DNA of 64,000 bases from Anthopleura xanthogrammica (taxonomy: Eukaryota; Cnidaria; Anthozoa; Actiniaria; Actiniidae), in assembly GCA_964019055.1 (NCBI GenBank), contig OZ025212.1, positions 9,601,109 to 9,665,108 of the forward strand, written 5' to 3'. The notes under the pieces are model-generated. The model made no database searches. It was not told where the DNA came from and worked only from the letters and a program-made list of their open reading frames with translations. Made by a program: the position numbers and the translations under genes. Shown here piece after piece: positions 1-10,075 of this stretch. Every line of letters starts with the position of its first letter. The first letter of the stretch is position 1.

Positions 1-243
1 ACAACATATGCCTTTGGAATCAACTCTGTATATTATGACAATGATATATATGATTTCTCGTTTTCAAAAGACTCGCCCAACAACATATGCCTTTGGAATC
101 AACTCTGAATATTATGACATTGATATGATTTCTCGTTTTCAAAAGACTCGCCCAAAAACATATTCCTTTGGAATCAACTCTGAATACATATTATGACATT
201 GATATGATTTCTCGTTTTCAAAAGACTCGCCCACAAACATATT
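1..243. repeat. Minisatellite, ~79-bp unit, cut by window start
   Basis: The motif ACATATGCCTTTGGAATCAA recurs with offsets of 79, 75 and 79 bp (units begin near 4, 83, 158 and 237). Each unit carries TGATTTCTCGTTTTCAAAAG followed by ACTCGCCC. About three units are visible, and the array probably continues to the left. An open frame at 8-196 follows the repeat and is not a gene. Confidence 0.9.
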
Positions 244-285
244 TCTTCACTATATCATTTGTTTTTGTTGTACCAAGACCTTAGG

Positions 286-1263
286 CTACATTCATTATGT
301 ATGCTGCAGGGGGTGCAAAGGATTTTTAGGGGGGATCATAAAATTTACTGGCATGAAAAGGGGGGATTACAAAATTTTTTTATGTTAGTTAAGGGGGGAT
401 GCTAATTTTTTTCAATTTTTTTTGTATGCAAATCATTATTTTACCTACAGTACTTCACAAATAAACAATATTTAGCTTGAATGCTATCAACCAACAGTTT
501 TTCATTATGCCATAAAACAATAACGAGCTGGTCCAGTCCCAACAAGTGAACAAATAAAAAAACAGGCAGCTTAATTAAGTAAAGGCAAGTCTTTAAGCTT
601 CATGTCAATTCACACATTTGCAGTGAATATCATCATGAATAACATCATATTCCCAGTAAAATAGACCTTTGTGTTTTGAATAAATACAGAAAACAATTAA
701 CATTTGGATTCTCAGTACTGTCATTGTCACCATCATTGTCACTATCTGCATTATGGTAATCATCACTGTCATTGTCATCATTGTTATCATCACTGTTGAG
801 ATCATCTTCCTCACCTTCCTCATCATTATCTTCCTCATCTTCATCAACAACAGTGTTGCCAGTTTGCTTGTTGCAAGTGTAGTAATAGCACATTCAACAT
901 GGCCACAAGCTGATGAAGTACTTAAGGCACAACCAGGGCCATAGCTACAATGAGGCGCAAGCTAGATATTATTAATTTTTTTTTAGTTTTCTTTAATTCT
1001 TTAATAAGAATGTGTATACAAACAAATTCTCTTCTTTTTCTTTGCCAGAAAATGCAAAATTGTCATAACTTAAAAAAAACACCAAAAAAAAAATGGAACT
1101 GAAATGTCTTTTTTGGAGAAGAGAACAGCAGGGGGGATCTATAATTTTTCTTTTAGCCCAGAGGGGGAGTGCAATTTTTCTTGTGTAAACATTGGGGGAT
1201 ATGAAGAAATAAACAGTTAAAAAAAGTTCCTCTGCCCCCCTGTAGTATACATAATGAATGTAG
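286..1263. mobile_element. Candidate non-autonomous TIR DNA element (~978 bp)
   Basis: The ends are imperfect inverted repeats. CTACATTCATTATGTATGCT at 286 continues into GCAGGGGG (to 313). On the right, 1235-1263 reads CCCCCC, then TGTAGTATACATAATGAATG, then TAG, with only a few mismatches over ~28 bp. Just inside each end are repeated G-runs of the form GGGGGGAT followed by AATTTT (near 328, 360, 402, 1132 and 1193). No transposase is visible. I see no convincing target-site duplication (TTAGG on the left, AGACT on the right), so the superfamily is unassigned. An ancient inverted duplication is the alternative. Confidence 0.45.
712..852. repeat. ATC/TTC-rich low-complexity tract
   Basis: The plus strand is dominated by CATCATTGTC, ATCATCAC and TTCCTCAT triplets. 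On the minus strand (645-893) it gives an open frame rich in Asp, Glu and Asn. That composition is what a GAT/GAA simple repeat produces, and nothing else supports a gene. The tract lies inside the candidate TIR element. Confidence 0.7.
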
Positions 1264-3840
1264 AGACTCTCGATACCATTATACCAATCATGTACTACTC
1301 ACTTATGGTTCAAGAGATCTATAGACCCCTTTCATTTTAATGTCATAGCAGCTCAATTTGGAGGACAAAACTGTATACTGTTATTATGTATCATTATTTA
1401 TAACAAAACCATTTTGTATTCCAAAGAAAGCTCAATCATTTGGCTTCCTATTCTGATATCATTTCATTTCTCAATTTAATTTCTTTCAATAGATGCTTAA
1501 TATCTTTCAATTTTCATAATTTTTTTAGAAATAGCTTTGAAAATGATATAAACCAGCAATTCCATCATGGAGGCAGTGAACCATTTCCCTGCCATATCCA
1601 CAGGAGTCCAGCATGCATTTATTTACTGAAACTTTGGTGCTATGATCAAAATTTGCAGGGAGGGGGCAGCTAATTGTTTTTGAAAAACTTTACTTTTGTC
1701 ACACCTGATTGCGAAAAGCTAAAGTGTTGCTTATGCATTAATGTCACTAGGGATTTCACACAAAAAAGTTACACAGATAAAACTTTCAACTAGGTCCTTT
1801 TACATTGAATTACAATTTAAAAGCTGATTTTAGAATTACATTTTAGAAATTGATGACCCTGTTTAATGGCTATTACACACCTGTCTTCTTTCAAAACTAT
1901 AATTTACATCTTTGTATCTCTCTAACCATACATAACATTCTTTATGGACACTAACCCTGCTAGCATAACTTCCTCTGTTGGGTTAAAGAAGATGAAGATG
2001 GGCTCTGAGCAGGGTAACAAATACCATATTTGAGAAACAATAATACATGTTTTTTTCTTCCCAACATCATGTACTTCAAGAAGTATGTCATGCCATTTTG
2101 CCAATAATTTGTTTAAATGAAATGACAATGTCTAGCTGAACCTTAGTGGTTCTCAAAGACATCATATATCTACATCTACATTTATACATCTAGAGTTAGG
2201 ATAATAATTATAAAAAAAATTATATTTTTCATCATCACATTTGTATTAAAATTAAAGGAACCAAGCTAAGACCAAATAAGTTTACAAAGTAGAATTCAAT
2301 AAAGAAGTAAACATAACTCCATAAATGCACATTTTCTCTACGGGTTCACATATGAATTGGCCATCGACTTTCGGGGTTAAAAATCGATCTTCCTGATACT
2401 TAGTGTGTGAGTTCTGTCATTCTGTTCATGTCAACCATGTGTTTCGAATTAAAAAAAAAATTCTACGAGTTATGGCACTTTTTCGATTTGGGTCGATTTG
2501 TTGCTGGCAGGGCGGTTTTCTTGTGTTGGAACCGTGCAGAAAACCGATGACTTTTATTATTAATAATTTCTGCGAATCAAAACCAAAACGTTGCAAAAAT
2601 ATAGAAAAACATTTCATCTTTAAAATATGAAAAGGATTTTGTCTGAACTTTATTTGATCTCTTAAAATCGGTCGAGAAAAATTAGAATCTTTTCACTTCT
2701 CGACAGAGTTAGTGAGACCCGACAAATGTAAAAGTTAATTTCTCAAAAGTGGCAACTGACTGAGAGTTGAAACTTATATGCTGAGAAAGGGCCGGTAAAG
2801 ATTAAAGTATTAAAATCTGGAAAAAAAATTCTGTAATGTACCTATATATAGCTAAATCCGAGCGCATAAACGGCAGTGAAAGTTTTGAGATTGAGGAAAT
2901 CTTGAAGAAACTCCTTCTAAATAGTCAATTCTTGCTTGTAAACATTCATGAGTTATTTTCCAGTGTCGGTTTGCTGCCATTTCACAGTTATTTGTTGTAG
3001 CAACATTTTTAAACGAAGCTTTATACTCCATCAATAAACGATACCTCAGTAAAACAGTACTAGACAGAACGACTAGACACGAAGACAGGACAAAAGTAAA
3101 ACCTTACATTTTAATGACATGTTGTATATTTCACTATTTTACTGAGGGGTCCTAGGTCCTGAGGTATCGTTCGAAAACAATATATAGAACGCAGTAATTC
3201 AAGATCAACAGTTCTTAAATATATAGAATTTAGAGAGATGCATTTCAGGTATAGTAGTAATAAGTATCGGAGTATTTTTTTCCCTTCCCAGCTGGCTGGT
3301 CAGACATATAGTCGAGTATTTTTGATTTGTTTACTCGTCGCGATTGCATGAGATACAAGCTAGTACGGACTAGTGAGTTTGAGTTCTGCACCTTTGGCGT
3401 CTTGTCGCCTTCTCTGAGTTCAAAGAATACTCCGTTTTTAATTCAAATGCCATAGTATCAAGAACTTGCATTGTGATCTACAGTATTAATTCTTTGAGCA
3501 GCATGGAAGACTGCAGTTCAAACCTACTGACTGTTCAGCCTGTATAGCTTATAGGACGATCGAAAGCATCCTAGTTAGCTTAAGTAAACCAATTTCTTTA
3601 GCGTAAAAGCTGACATTTTCGTCCATTCTATTAGCATCTTAGATAGGTAAGTTTAAGTTTATCTAAACATAGATACTTTTGAGTGGTTGAAAGAGCCGAT
3701 TCTCTAGTTTCCATCTTCTAGATCTAACGGCATCTTGACACAACTACGAATCATCTTTAAAATATACTTCTTCAAACATCTAGCTACCTTCAGAGTAAGA
3801 GATTTTACCCATCATCGACATATATTTTACTTGCCTCCTA
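1264..3840. other. AT-rich single-copy DNA, no recognisable gene
   Basis: This stretch of about 2.6 kb shows many poly-A/T runs and only short open frames: 68 codons at 1922-2128 minus, 75 at 2403-2630 plus, 60 at 2852-3034 minus. None resembles a family I know. An isolated exon of a spliced gene cannot be excluded for the two minus-strand frames. The only clear structure is the inverted repeat at 3039-3169. Confidence 0.6.
3039..3169. repeat. Interrupted inverted repeat
   Basis: CGATACCTCAGTAAAA (3039-3054) has its reverse complement split on the right: TTTTACTGAG at 3137-3146 and GAGGTATCG at 3161-3169. About 14 bp (containing GGTCCTAGGTCCT) separate the halves, with GAGG repeated at the break. 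It could be the relic of a small hairpin or transposon end with a later insertion. Confidence 0.5.
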
Positions 3841-4600
3841 CCAGTAGATAATGATATGCACGGGTGGTAAATGGTTCTTACGAGTCGTACGAGTGGTACG
3901 AGTGGTACGAGTTTTTAGGGCCCCTGTGAGCATGCTAAAACACTAAGTCCATAATTTATGCAGGCTATACCACAGGGTTCCCACATACTATTTTCACCAC
4001 CTGTACCAGTGGATAATGATATGCACGGGTCGTAAATGGTTCTTACGAGTCGTACGAGTGGTACGAGTGGTCGAGTTTTTAGGGCCCCTGTGAGCATGCC
4101 AAAATACTAAGTCCATAATTTATTCAGGCTATACCACAGGGTTCCCACATACTATTTTCACCACCTGTACCAGTGGATAATGATATGCACGGGTCGTAAA
4201 TGGTTCTTACGAGTGGTACGAGTGGTACGAGTGGTCGAGTTTTTAGGGCCCCTGTGAGCATGCCAAAATACTAAGTCCATAATTTATTCAGGCTATACCA
4301 CAGGGTTCCCACATACTATTTTCACCACCTGTACCAGTGGATAATGATATGCACGGGTGGTAAATGGTTCTTACGAGTCGTACGAGTGGTACGAGTGGTA
4401 CGAGTGGTACGAGTTTTTAGGGCCCCTGTGAGCATGCTAAAACACTAAGTCCATAATTTATTCAGGCTATACCACAGGGTTCCCACATACTATTTTCACC
4501 ACCTGTACCAGTGGATAATGATATGCACGGGTGGTAAATGGTTCTTACGAGTCGTACGAGTGGTACGAGTGGTACGAGTGGTACGAGTTTATAGGTCCCC
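3841..4600. repeat. Minisatellite, 164-174 bp unit with nested 10-bp repeat
   Basis: GATAATGATATGCACGGGT starts at 3847, 4012, 4176, 4340 and 4514, giving units of 165, 164, 164 and 174 bp; the fifth is partial. Each unit contains a short array of TACGAGTGGT or TACGAGTCGT, and copy number in this inner array explains the length differences. The rest of the unit (GGGCCCCTGTGAGCATGC, then CTATACCACAGGGTTCCCAC) is nearly invariant. An open frame at 3915-4097 minus only reflects the repeat. Confidence 0.93.
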
Positions 4601-4711
4601 TGTGGGCTTGCCTATTTTTTAACTTTGAAAATAACTAAGTCTCTTGATTATTCATTTATTCATCATATGACATAATAAATTAATATGCTCGTTTTATGCA
4701 TACTAATTATA

Positions 4712-4762
4712 TTCACGACCTGTACGAGTCGTGAAGCAAATTCACCACTCGTATCAGGTCGT
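4712..4762. repeat. Hairpin and second inverted arm beside the satellite edge
   Basis: TTCACGAC (4712-4719) and GTCGTGAA (4728-4735) form a perfect 8-bp stem with an 8-nt loop. A second copy in reverse orientation, CCACTCGTATCAGGTCGTG (4744-4762), can also pair with the first. The loop shares TACGAG with the preceding minisatellite, so this is probably a rearranged piece of it. The interval 4601-4774 otherwise holds AT-rich DNA with no gene. Confidence 0.7.
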
Positions 4763-4998
4763 GTGTATTGGACAATAGTTTTGGTGCATGCGCGGCTTCA
4801 AAGATAGGCACTTTACGATTTTGGAATTTGCCAATTTTGATTACGGAAATAGATTGCTGGCACGATTCTACCTTTACATGGTCACGTTTATCTTGTGAAA
4901 ATTCGGCAGTCTTCCCCTAGTTTTGGTGCTAGCGCATGCGCAGCTACAAAGATAAGCACTTTACGATTTTTAAATTTCTCAATTTTGATCACGGAAAT

Positions 4999-7263
4999 GG
5001 ATTGCTGGCATGATTCCACCCATACATGGTCACGTTTATCTTGTGAAAATTCGGCAGTCTTCCCCTAGTTTTGGTGCCCGCGCATGCGCAGCTACAAAGA
5101 TAGGCACTTTACGATTTTGAAATTTGCCAATTTTGATCACGGAAATGGATTGCTGGCACGATTCTACCCATACGTGGTCACTTTTATCTTGTGAGAATTC
5201 GGCAGTCTTCCCATAGTTTTGGTGCCCGCGCATGCACAGCTACAAAGAGAGGCACTTTACGATTTTGGAATTTGCCAATTTTGATCACGGAAATGGATTA
5301 CTGGCACGATTCCACCTATACATGGTCACGTTTATCTTGTGAAAATTCTGCAGTCTTCCCCTAGTTTTGGTGCCCGCGCATGCGCAGCTACAAAGTTTGG
5401 CACTTTACGATTTTGGAATTTCTCAATTTTGATCACGGAAATGGATTACTGGCACGATTCCACCCATACATGGTCACGTTTATCTTGTGAAATTTCGGCA
5501 GTCTTCCCCTAGTTTTGGTGCCCGCGAATGTGCAGCTACAAAGATAGGCACTTTACGATTTTGTAATTTGCCAATTTTGATCACGGAAATGGATTGCTGG
5601 CACGATTCCACCCATACATGGTCACGTTTATCTTGTGAAAATTCGGCAGTCTTTCCCTAGTTTTCGTGCCCGCGCATGCGCAGCTACAAAGTTAGGCACT
5701 TTACGATTTTGGAATTTGCCAATTTTGATCACGGAAATGGATTGCTGGCACGATTCTACCTATACATGGTCACGTTTATCTTGTGAAAATTCGGCAGTCT
5801 TCCCCTAGTTTTGGTGCCCGCGCATGCGCAGCCACAAAGTTAGGCACTTTAAGATTTTGGAATTTCTCAATTTTGATCACGGAAATGGATTCCTGACACG
5901 ATTCTACCTATACATGGTCACGTTTATCTTGTGAAAATTCGGCAGTCTTCACCTAGTTTTGGTGCCCGCGCATGCGCAGCTACAAAGATAGGCACTTTAC
6001 GATTTTGAAATTTGCCAATTTGATCACGGAAATGGATTACTGGCACGATTCTACCCATACATGGTCACTTTTATCTTGTGAGAATTCGGCAGTCTTCCCA
6101 TAGTTTTGGTGCCCGCGCATGCGCGGCTTCAAAGATAGGCACTTTATGATTTTGGAATTTGCGAATTTTGATTACGGAAATGGATTGCTGGCATGATTCC
6201 ACCCATACATGGTCACGTTTATCTTGTGAAAATTCGGCAGTCTTCTTTTAGTTTTGGTGCCCGCGCATGCGCAGCTACAAGGATAGGCACTTTACGATTT
6301 TGAAATTTGCCAATTTGATCACGGAAATGGATTGCTGGCACGATTCTACCCATACATGGTCACGTTTATCTTGTGAAAATTCGGCAGTCTTTCCCTAGTT
6401 TTCGTGCCCGCGCATGCGCAGCTACAAAGAGAGGCACTTTACGATTTTGGAATTTGCCAATTTGGATCACGGAAATGGATTGCTGGCACGATTCTACCTA
6501 TACATGGTCACGTTTATCTTGTGAAAATTCGGCAGTCTTCCCCTAGTTTTGGTGCCCGCGCATGCGCAGCTACAAAGTTTGGCACTTTACGATTTTGGAA
6601 TTTCTCAATTTTGATCACGGAAATGGATTACTGGCACGATCCACCCATACATGGTCACGTTTATCTTGTGAAAATTCGGCAGTCTTCCCCTAGTTTTGGT
6701 GCTAGCGCATGCGCAGCTACAAAGATAAGCACTTTACGATTTTGTAATTTGCCAATTTTGATCACGGGAATGGATTGCTGGCATGATTCCACCCATACAT
6801 GGTCACGTTTATCTTGTGAAAATTCGGCAGTCTTCCCCTAGTTTTGGTGCCCGCGCATGCGCAGCTACAAAGATAGGCACTTTACGATTTTGAAATTTGC
6901 CAATTTTGATCACGGAAATGGATTGCTGGCACGATTCTACCCATACGTGGTCACTTTTATCTTGTGAGAATTCGGCAGTCTTCCCATAGTTTTGGTGCCC
7001 GCGCATGCGCAGCTACAAAGAGAGGCACTTTACGATTTTGGAATTTGCCAATTTTGATCACGGAAATGGATTACTGGCACGATTCCACCTATACATGGTC
7101 ACGTTTATCTTGTGAAAATTCTGCAGTCTTCCCCTAGTTTTGGTGCCCGCGCATGCGCAGCTACAAAGTTTGGCACTTTACGATTTTGGAATTTCTCAAT
7201 TTTGATCACGGAAATGGATTACTGGCACGATTCCACCCATACATGGTCACGTTTATCTTGTGA
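4999..7263 (+). repeat. Higher-order block repeated at 1773-bp offset (~12 monomers)
   Basis: 4999-5490 reappears at 6772-7263, almost without change. Diagnostic variants such as CATACGTGG, CCCATAGTTTTGG and AATTCTGCAG are carried along in order. The only difference I noted is GCATGCACAG against GCATGCGCAG. The copies part at 5491/7264, where GTGAAATTTC is replaced by GTGAAAATTC. Unequal exchange or block transfer within the array is the natural cause. Confidence 0.85.
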
Positions 7264-8184
7264 AAATTCGGCAGTCTTCACCTAGTTTTGGTGCCCGCGC
7301 ATGCGCAGCTACAAAGATAGGCACTTTACGATTTTGAAATTTGCCAATTTGATCACGGAAATGGATTACTGGCACGATTCTACCCATACATGGTCACTTT
7401 TATCTTGTGAAAATTCTGCAGTCTTCCCCTAGTTTTGGTGCCCGCGCATGCGCAGCTACAAAGTTTGGCACTTTACGATTTTGGAATTTCTCAATTTTGA
7501 TCACGGAAATGGATTGCTGACACGATTCTACCTATACATGGTCACGTTTATCTTGTGAAAATTCGGCAGTCTTCACCTAGTTTTGGTGCCCGCGCATGCG
7601 CAGCTACAAAGATAGGCACTTTACGATTTTGAAATTTGCCAATTTGATCACGGAAATGGATTACTGGCACGATTCTACCCATACATGGTCACTTTTATCT
7701 TGTGAGAATTCGGCAGTCTTCCCATAGTTTTGGTGCCCGCGCATGCGCGGCTTCAAAGATAGGCACTTTATGATTTTGGAATTTGCGAATTTTGATTACG
7801 GAAATGGATTGCTGGCATGATTCCACCCATACATGGTCACGTTTATCTTGTGAAAATTCGGCAGTCTTCTTTTAGTTTTGGTGCCCGCGCATGCGCAGCT
7901 ACAAGGATAGGCACTTTACGATTTTGAAATTTGCCAATTTGATCACGGAAATGGATTGCTGGCACGATTCTACCCATACATGGTCACGTTTATCTTGTGA
8001 AAATTCGGCAGTCTTTCCCTAGTTTTCGTGCCCGCGCATGCGCAGCTACAAAGAGAGGCACTTTACGATTTTGGAATTTGCCAATTTGGATCACGGAAAT
8101 GGATTGCTGGCACGATTCTACCTATACATGGTCACGTTTATCTTGTGAAAATTCGGCAGTCTTCCCCTAGTTTTGGTGCCCGCG
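5893..8184 (+). repeat. Higher-order block repeated at 1624-bp offset (~11 monomers)
   Basis: 5893-6560 matches 7517-8184. Shared rare variants include CTGACACG, CTTCACCTAG, CTTTATGATTTTGG, TTTGCGAATTTTG, CTTCTTTTAG and CAAGGATAGG, all in the same order. The copies diverge at CGCGCATGC against CGCGAATGT. The block interleaves with the 1773-bp duplication, so at least two exchanges of different register occurred here. Confidence 0.85.
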
Positions 8185-9136
8185 AATGTGCAGCTACAAA
8201 GAGAGGCACTTTACGATTTTGTAATTTGCCAATTTTGATCACGGGAATGGATTGCTGGCATGATTCCACCCATACATGGTCACGTTTATCTTGTGAAAAT
8301 TCGGCAGTCTTCCCCTAGTTTTGGTGCCCGCGCATGCGCAGCTACAAAGAAAGGCACTTTACGATTTTGGAATTTGCCAATTTTGATCACGGAAATGGAT
8401 TGCTGGCACGATTCTACCTATACATGGTCACGTTTATCTTGTGAAAATTCGGCAGTCTTCCCCTAGTTTTCGTGCCCGGGCATGCGCAGCTACAAAGAGA
8501 GGCACTTTACGATTTTGGAATTTGCCAATTTTGATCACGGAAATGGATTGCTGGCACGATTCTACCTATACATGGTCACGTTTATCTTGTGAAAATTCGG
8601 CAGTCTTCCCCTAGTTTTGGTGCCCGCGCATGCGCAGCTTCAAAGATAGGCACTTTACGATTTTGGAATTTCTCAATTTTGATCACGGAAATGGATTACT
8701 GGCACGATTCCACCCATACATGGTCACGTTTATCTTGTGAAAATTCGGCAGTCTTCCCCTAGTTTTCGTGCCCGCGAATGCGCAGCTACAAAGAGAGGCA
8801 CTTTACGATTTTGGAATTTGCCAATTTTGATCACGGAAATGGATTGCTGGCACGATTCTACCTATACATGGTCACGTTTATCTTGTGAAAATTCGGCAGT
8901 CTTCCCCTAGTTTTCGTGCCCGCGCATGCGCAGCTACAAAGAAAGGCACTTTACGATTTTGGAATTTCTCAATTTTGATCACGGAAATGGATTGCTGGCA
9001 CGATTCTACCCATACATGGTCACTTTTATCTTGTGAGAATTCGGCAGTCTTCCCCTAGTTTTGGTGCCCGTGCATGCGCAGCCACAAAGTTAGGCACTTT
9101 ACGATTTTGGAATTTCTCAATTTTGATCACGGAAAT

Positions 9137-9372
9137 TATACATTTCTGCCGTTGGAATGTAATGACTTAGGCAGAAATGAATATTTTGACGGCACGTGAA
9201 TAGCACGTGATGAGTATGATGCGGTGCATTAGGGGTATGGGTATATATAGTGGGACATAGCGTGAATTCACCACTCTAGCCAGTTCCCATTACAGCACGC
9301 TACTTGTTTAACGTTTTTTCTTGGAGATATATTCTAAATCGTAATTTAGTACTTTGATTAGTTCACATTCAA
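9137..9372 (+). repeat. A1 split direct repeat
   Basis: This 236-bp repeat begins TATACATTTCTGCC and ends TTAGTTCACATTCAA, 7 bp before the gag ATG. It reads as identical to A2 at 13672-13907. It carries a 10-bp inverted repeat (CATTTCTGCC at 9141-9150, GGCAGAAATG at 9170-9179), two CACGTG sites and a TATA box. It therefore plays the promoter role of an LTR-like leader. Confidence 0.95.
9193..9273 (+). promoter_or_regulatory. A1 promoter: two E-boxes, TATA box, initiator-like site
   Basis: CACGTG occurs at 9193-9198 and 9204-9209. TATATATA lies at 9242-9249. CCACTCT at 9271-9277 fits the initiator consensus YYANWYY, with its A at 9273, 31 bp from the TATA start. That is the usual spacing for an RNA polymerase II core promoter. 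The predicted transcript starts inside A1, about 107 nt before the gag ATG at 9380. The TATA and initiator match is seen in the sequence; the start site is inferred. Confidence 0.65.
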
Positions 9373-9379
9373 ATCGACA

Positions 9380-10072
9380 ATGGCGGAACCCATGGATATT
9401 CCTACTTTTATCCAAGACCAAATAAGTAGGAATAACGAAACTCTACTAGCTTCTATGCAGACTATGATGGAAAATTCCATACAACAAATCAAGAGAGCTT
9501 CTTCTGAGGCTGCAGATTTGCAGATAAGAGAAATCAAGAAATTGAAGTATGACGAACCAAAGAAATTCAAAAAGAAGGCAAACGAAGATCAGTACCGATT
9601 TAACTCGAAAGTAATTGATTCTCTAACAGAAGCCAAGGAGCACATCACGAATAACTCCACCACAAAGGCCTTGGAAGAGATCAAAAAAGGTGAGAACTTA
9701 CTAAATGAACGCCAAAAACATATCCTCTTGGCAGATAAATCTGAGTATGGATGGGCTACGGTTAACGAGTATAAGAAACACGATTTGGCTGAGGATTCTG
9801 ATGATGAGAAAAGGATTTTCAAATCGGAACAAAGAGCCAAAGCACAGCGTAAAGAATCTGCTCAGAAGTCAAAGTCCCTTTACCATAGACGTGCTATGTC
9901 CGACTCCTATCAGATCAAGAATCCTATACCAGTGATCCAGAATCGCCAAGTCTCTGCAGCCACATCTAGCAAAGTTTCTACTTCCCGGCCAGGAAACTGT
10001 TTCAGTTGTGGTAAAGCTGGCCATTGGAGAGCTGAATGTCCAACTGCTTCTGTGAATAAGTCATCAAGCTGA
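9380..10072 (+). CDS. gag: DIRS-type Gag with CCHC zinc knuckle (230 aa)
   Basis: This is the nucleocapsid-like protein of the retrotransposon. The ATG at 9380 (GACAATGGCGG) is 7 bp beyond A1. Residues ~1-60 are Gln/Ser-rich and likely helical. Residues ~60-165 are highly charged, with KYDEPKKFKKKANEDQYRFN, ERQKHILLADKSEYGWATV and an acidic EDSDDEK patch; this arrangement recurs in gag proteins of DIRS-like elements from marine invertebrates. A C-terminal zinc knuckle uses C207, C210, H215 and C220 (CX2CX4HX4C). The gene ends in TGA followed by CTA, in the same frame as the RT region, so a fraction of ribosomes may read through to make a Gag-Pol fusion. A possible splice donor, AAG|GTGAGA, lies at 9690. 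No frameshift or premature stop is visible. Confidence 0.9.
   Translation: MAEPMDIPTFIQDQISRNNETLLASMQTMMENSIQQIKRASSEAADLQIREIKKLKYDEPKKFKKKANEDQYRFNSKVIDSLTEAKEHITNNSTTKALEEIKKGENLLNERQKHILLADKSEYGWATVNEYKKHDLAEDSDDEKRIFKSEQRAKAQRKESAQKSKSLYHRRAMSDSYQIKNPIPVIQNRQVSAATSSKVSTSRPGNCFSCGKAGHWRAECPTASVNKSSS
9690..9695 (+). promoter_or_regulatory. Candidate 5' splice donor inside gag
   Basis: AAAAAAG|GTGAGA closely fits the metazoan donor consensus. Joining base 9689 to base 12508 would leave gag in phase 1 and continue in the recombinase frame without a stop. That would give a 103-residue gag leader fused to the YR protein. The prediction rests on consensus match and phase only. Confidence 0.35.
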
Positions 10073-10075
10073 CTA
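10070..10075 (+). promoter_or_regulatory. Leaky stop context TGA-CTA between gag and pol
   Basis: The gag stop TGA (10070-10072) is followed directly by CTA. UGA-CUA is the best-known readthrough-permissive stop context in metazoan mRNAs and several RNA viruses. Downstream the same frame stays open for 695 codons. The RT region has no ATG before its catalytic core, so it needs upstream initiation. Readthrough is inferred from this arrangement. Confidence 0.6.

Larger units (their letters stand above)
4775..9136 (+). repeat. 148-bp satellite array, segment 1
   Basis: About 29 head-to-tail monomers run from ATAGTTTTGG at the left edge to GATCACGGAAAT, where the DIRS element begins. A monomer contains, in order, CCCGCGCATGCGCAGC, GGCACTTTACGATTTT, CAATTTTGATCACGG, a CACGATTC stretch, CATACATGGTCACGTTTATC, and TTCGGCAGTCTTCCCCTAG. 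The first monomer lacks 7 bp (GGTGCATGCGCGG instead of GGTGCCCGCGCATGCGCGG). It matches a variant at 14411, so both sides of the DIRS insertion belong to one array. Many monomers lack single bases, such as CCAATTTGATCACGG. Confidence 0.97.

Noticed and set aside
645..893. Acidic protein on the minus strand
   Set aside because: Its Asp/Glu/Asn runs come from a GAT/GAA simple-repeat tract inside a candidate transposon; nothing else supports coding.
1922..2128. 68-codon minus-strand frame
   Set aside because: It could be an exon, but I recognise no family and see no convincing splice or start context, so it was not listed as a gene.
2852..3034. 60-codon minus-strand frame starting next to an inverted repeat
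   Set aside because: Short, no recognisable domain, and expected by chance in DNA of this length.
4775..9136. CRISPR-like repetition
   Set aside because: The repeats are contiguous 148-bp monomers without unique spacers, in a eukaryotic context.
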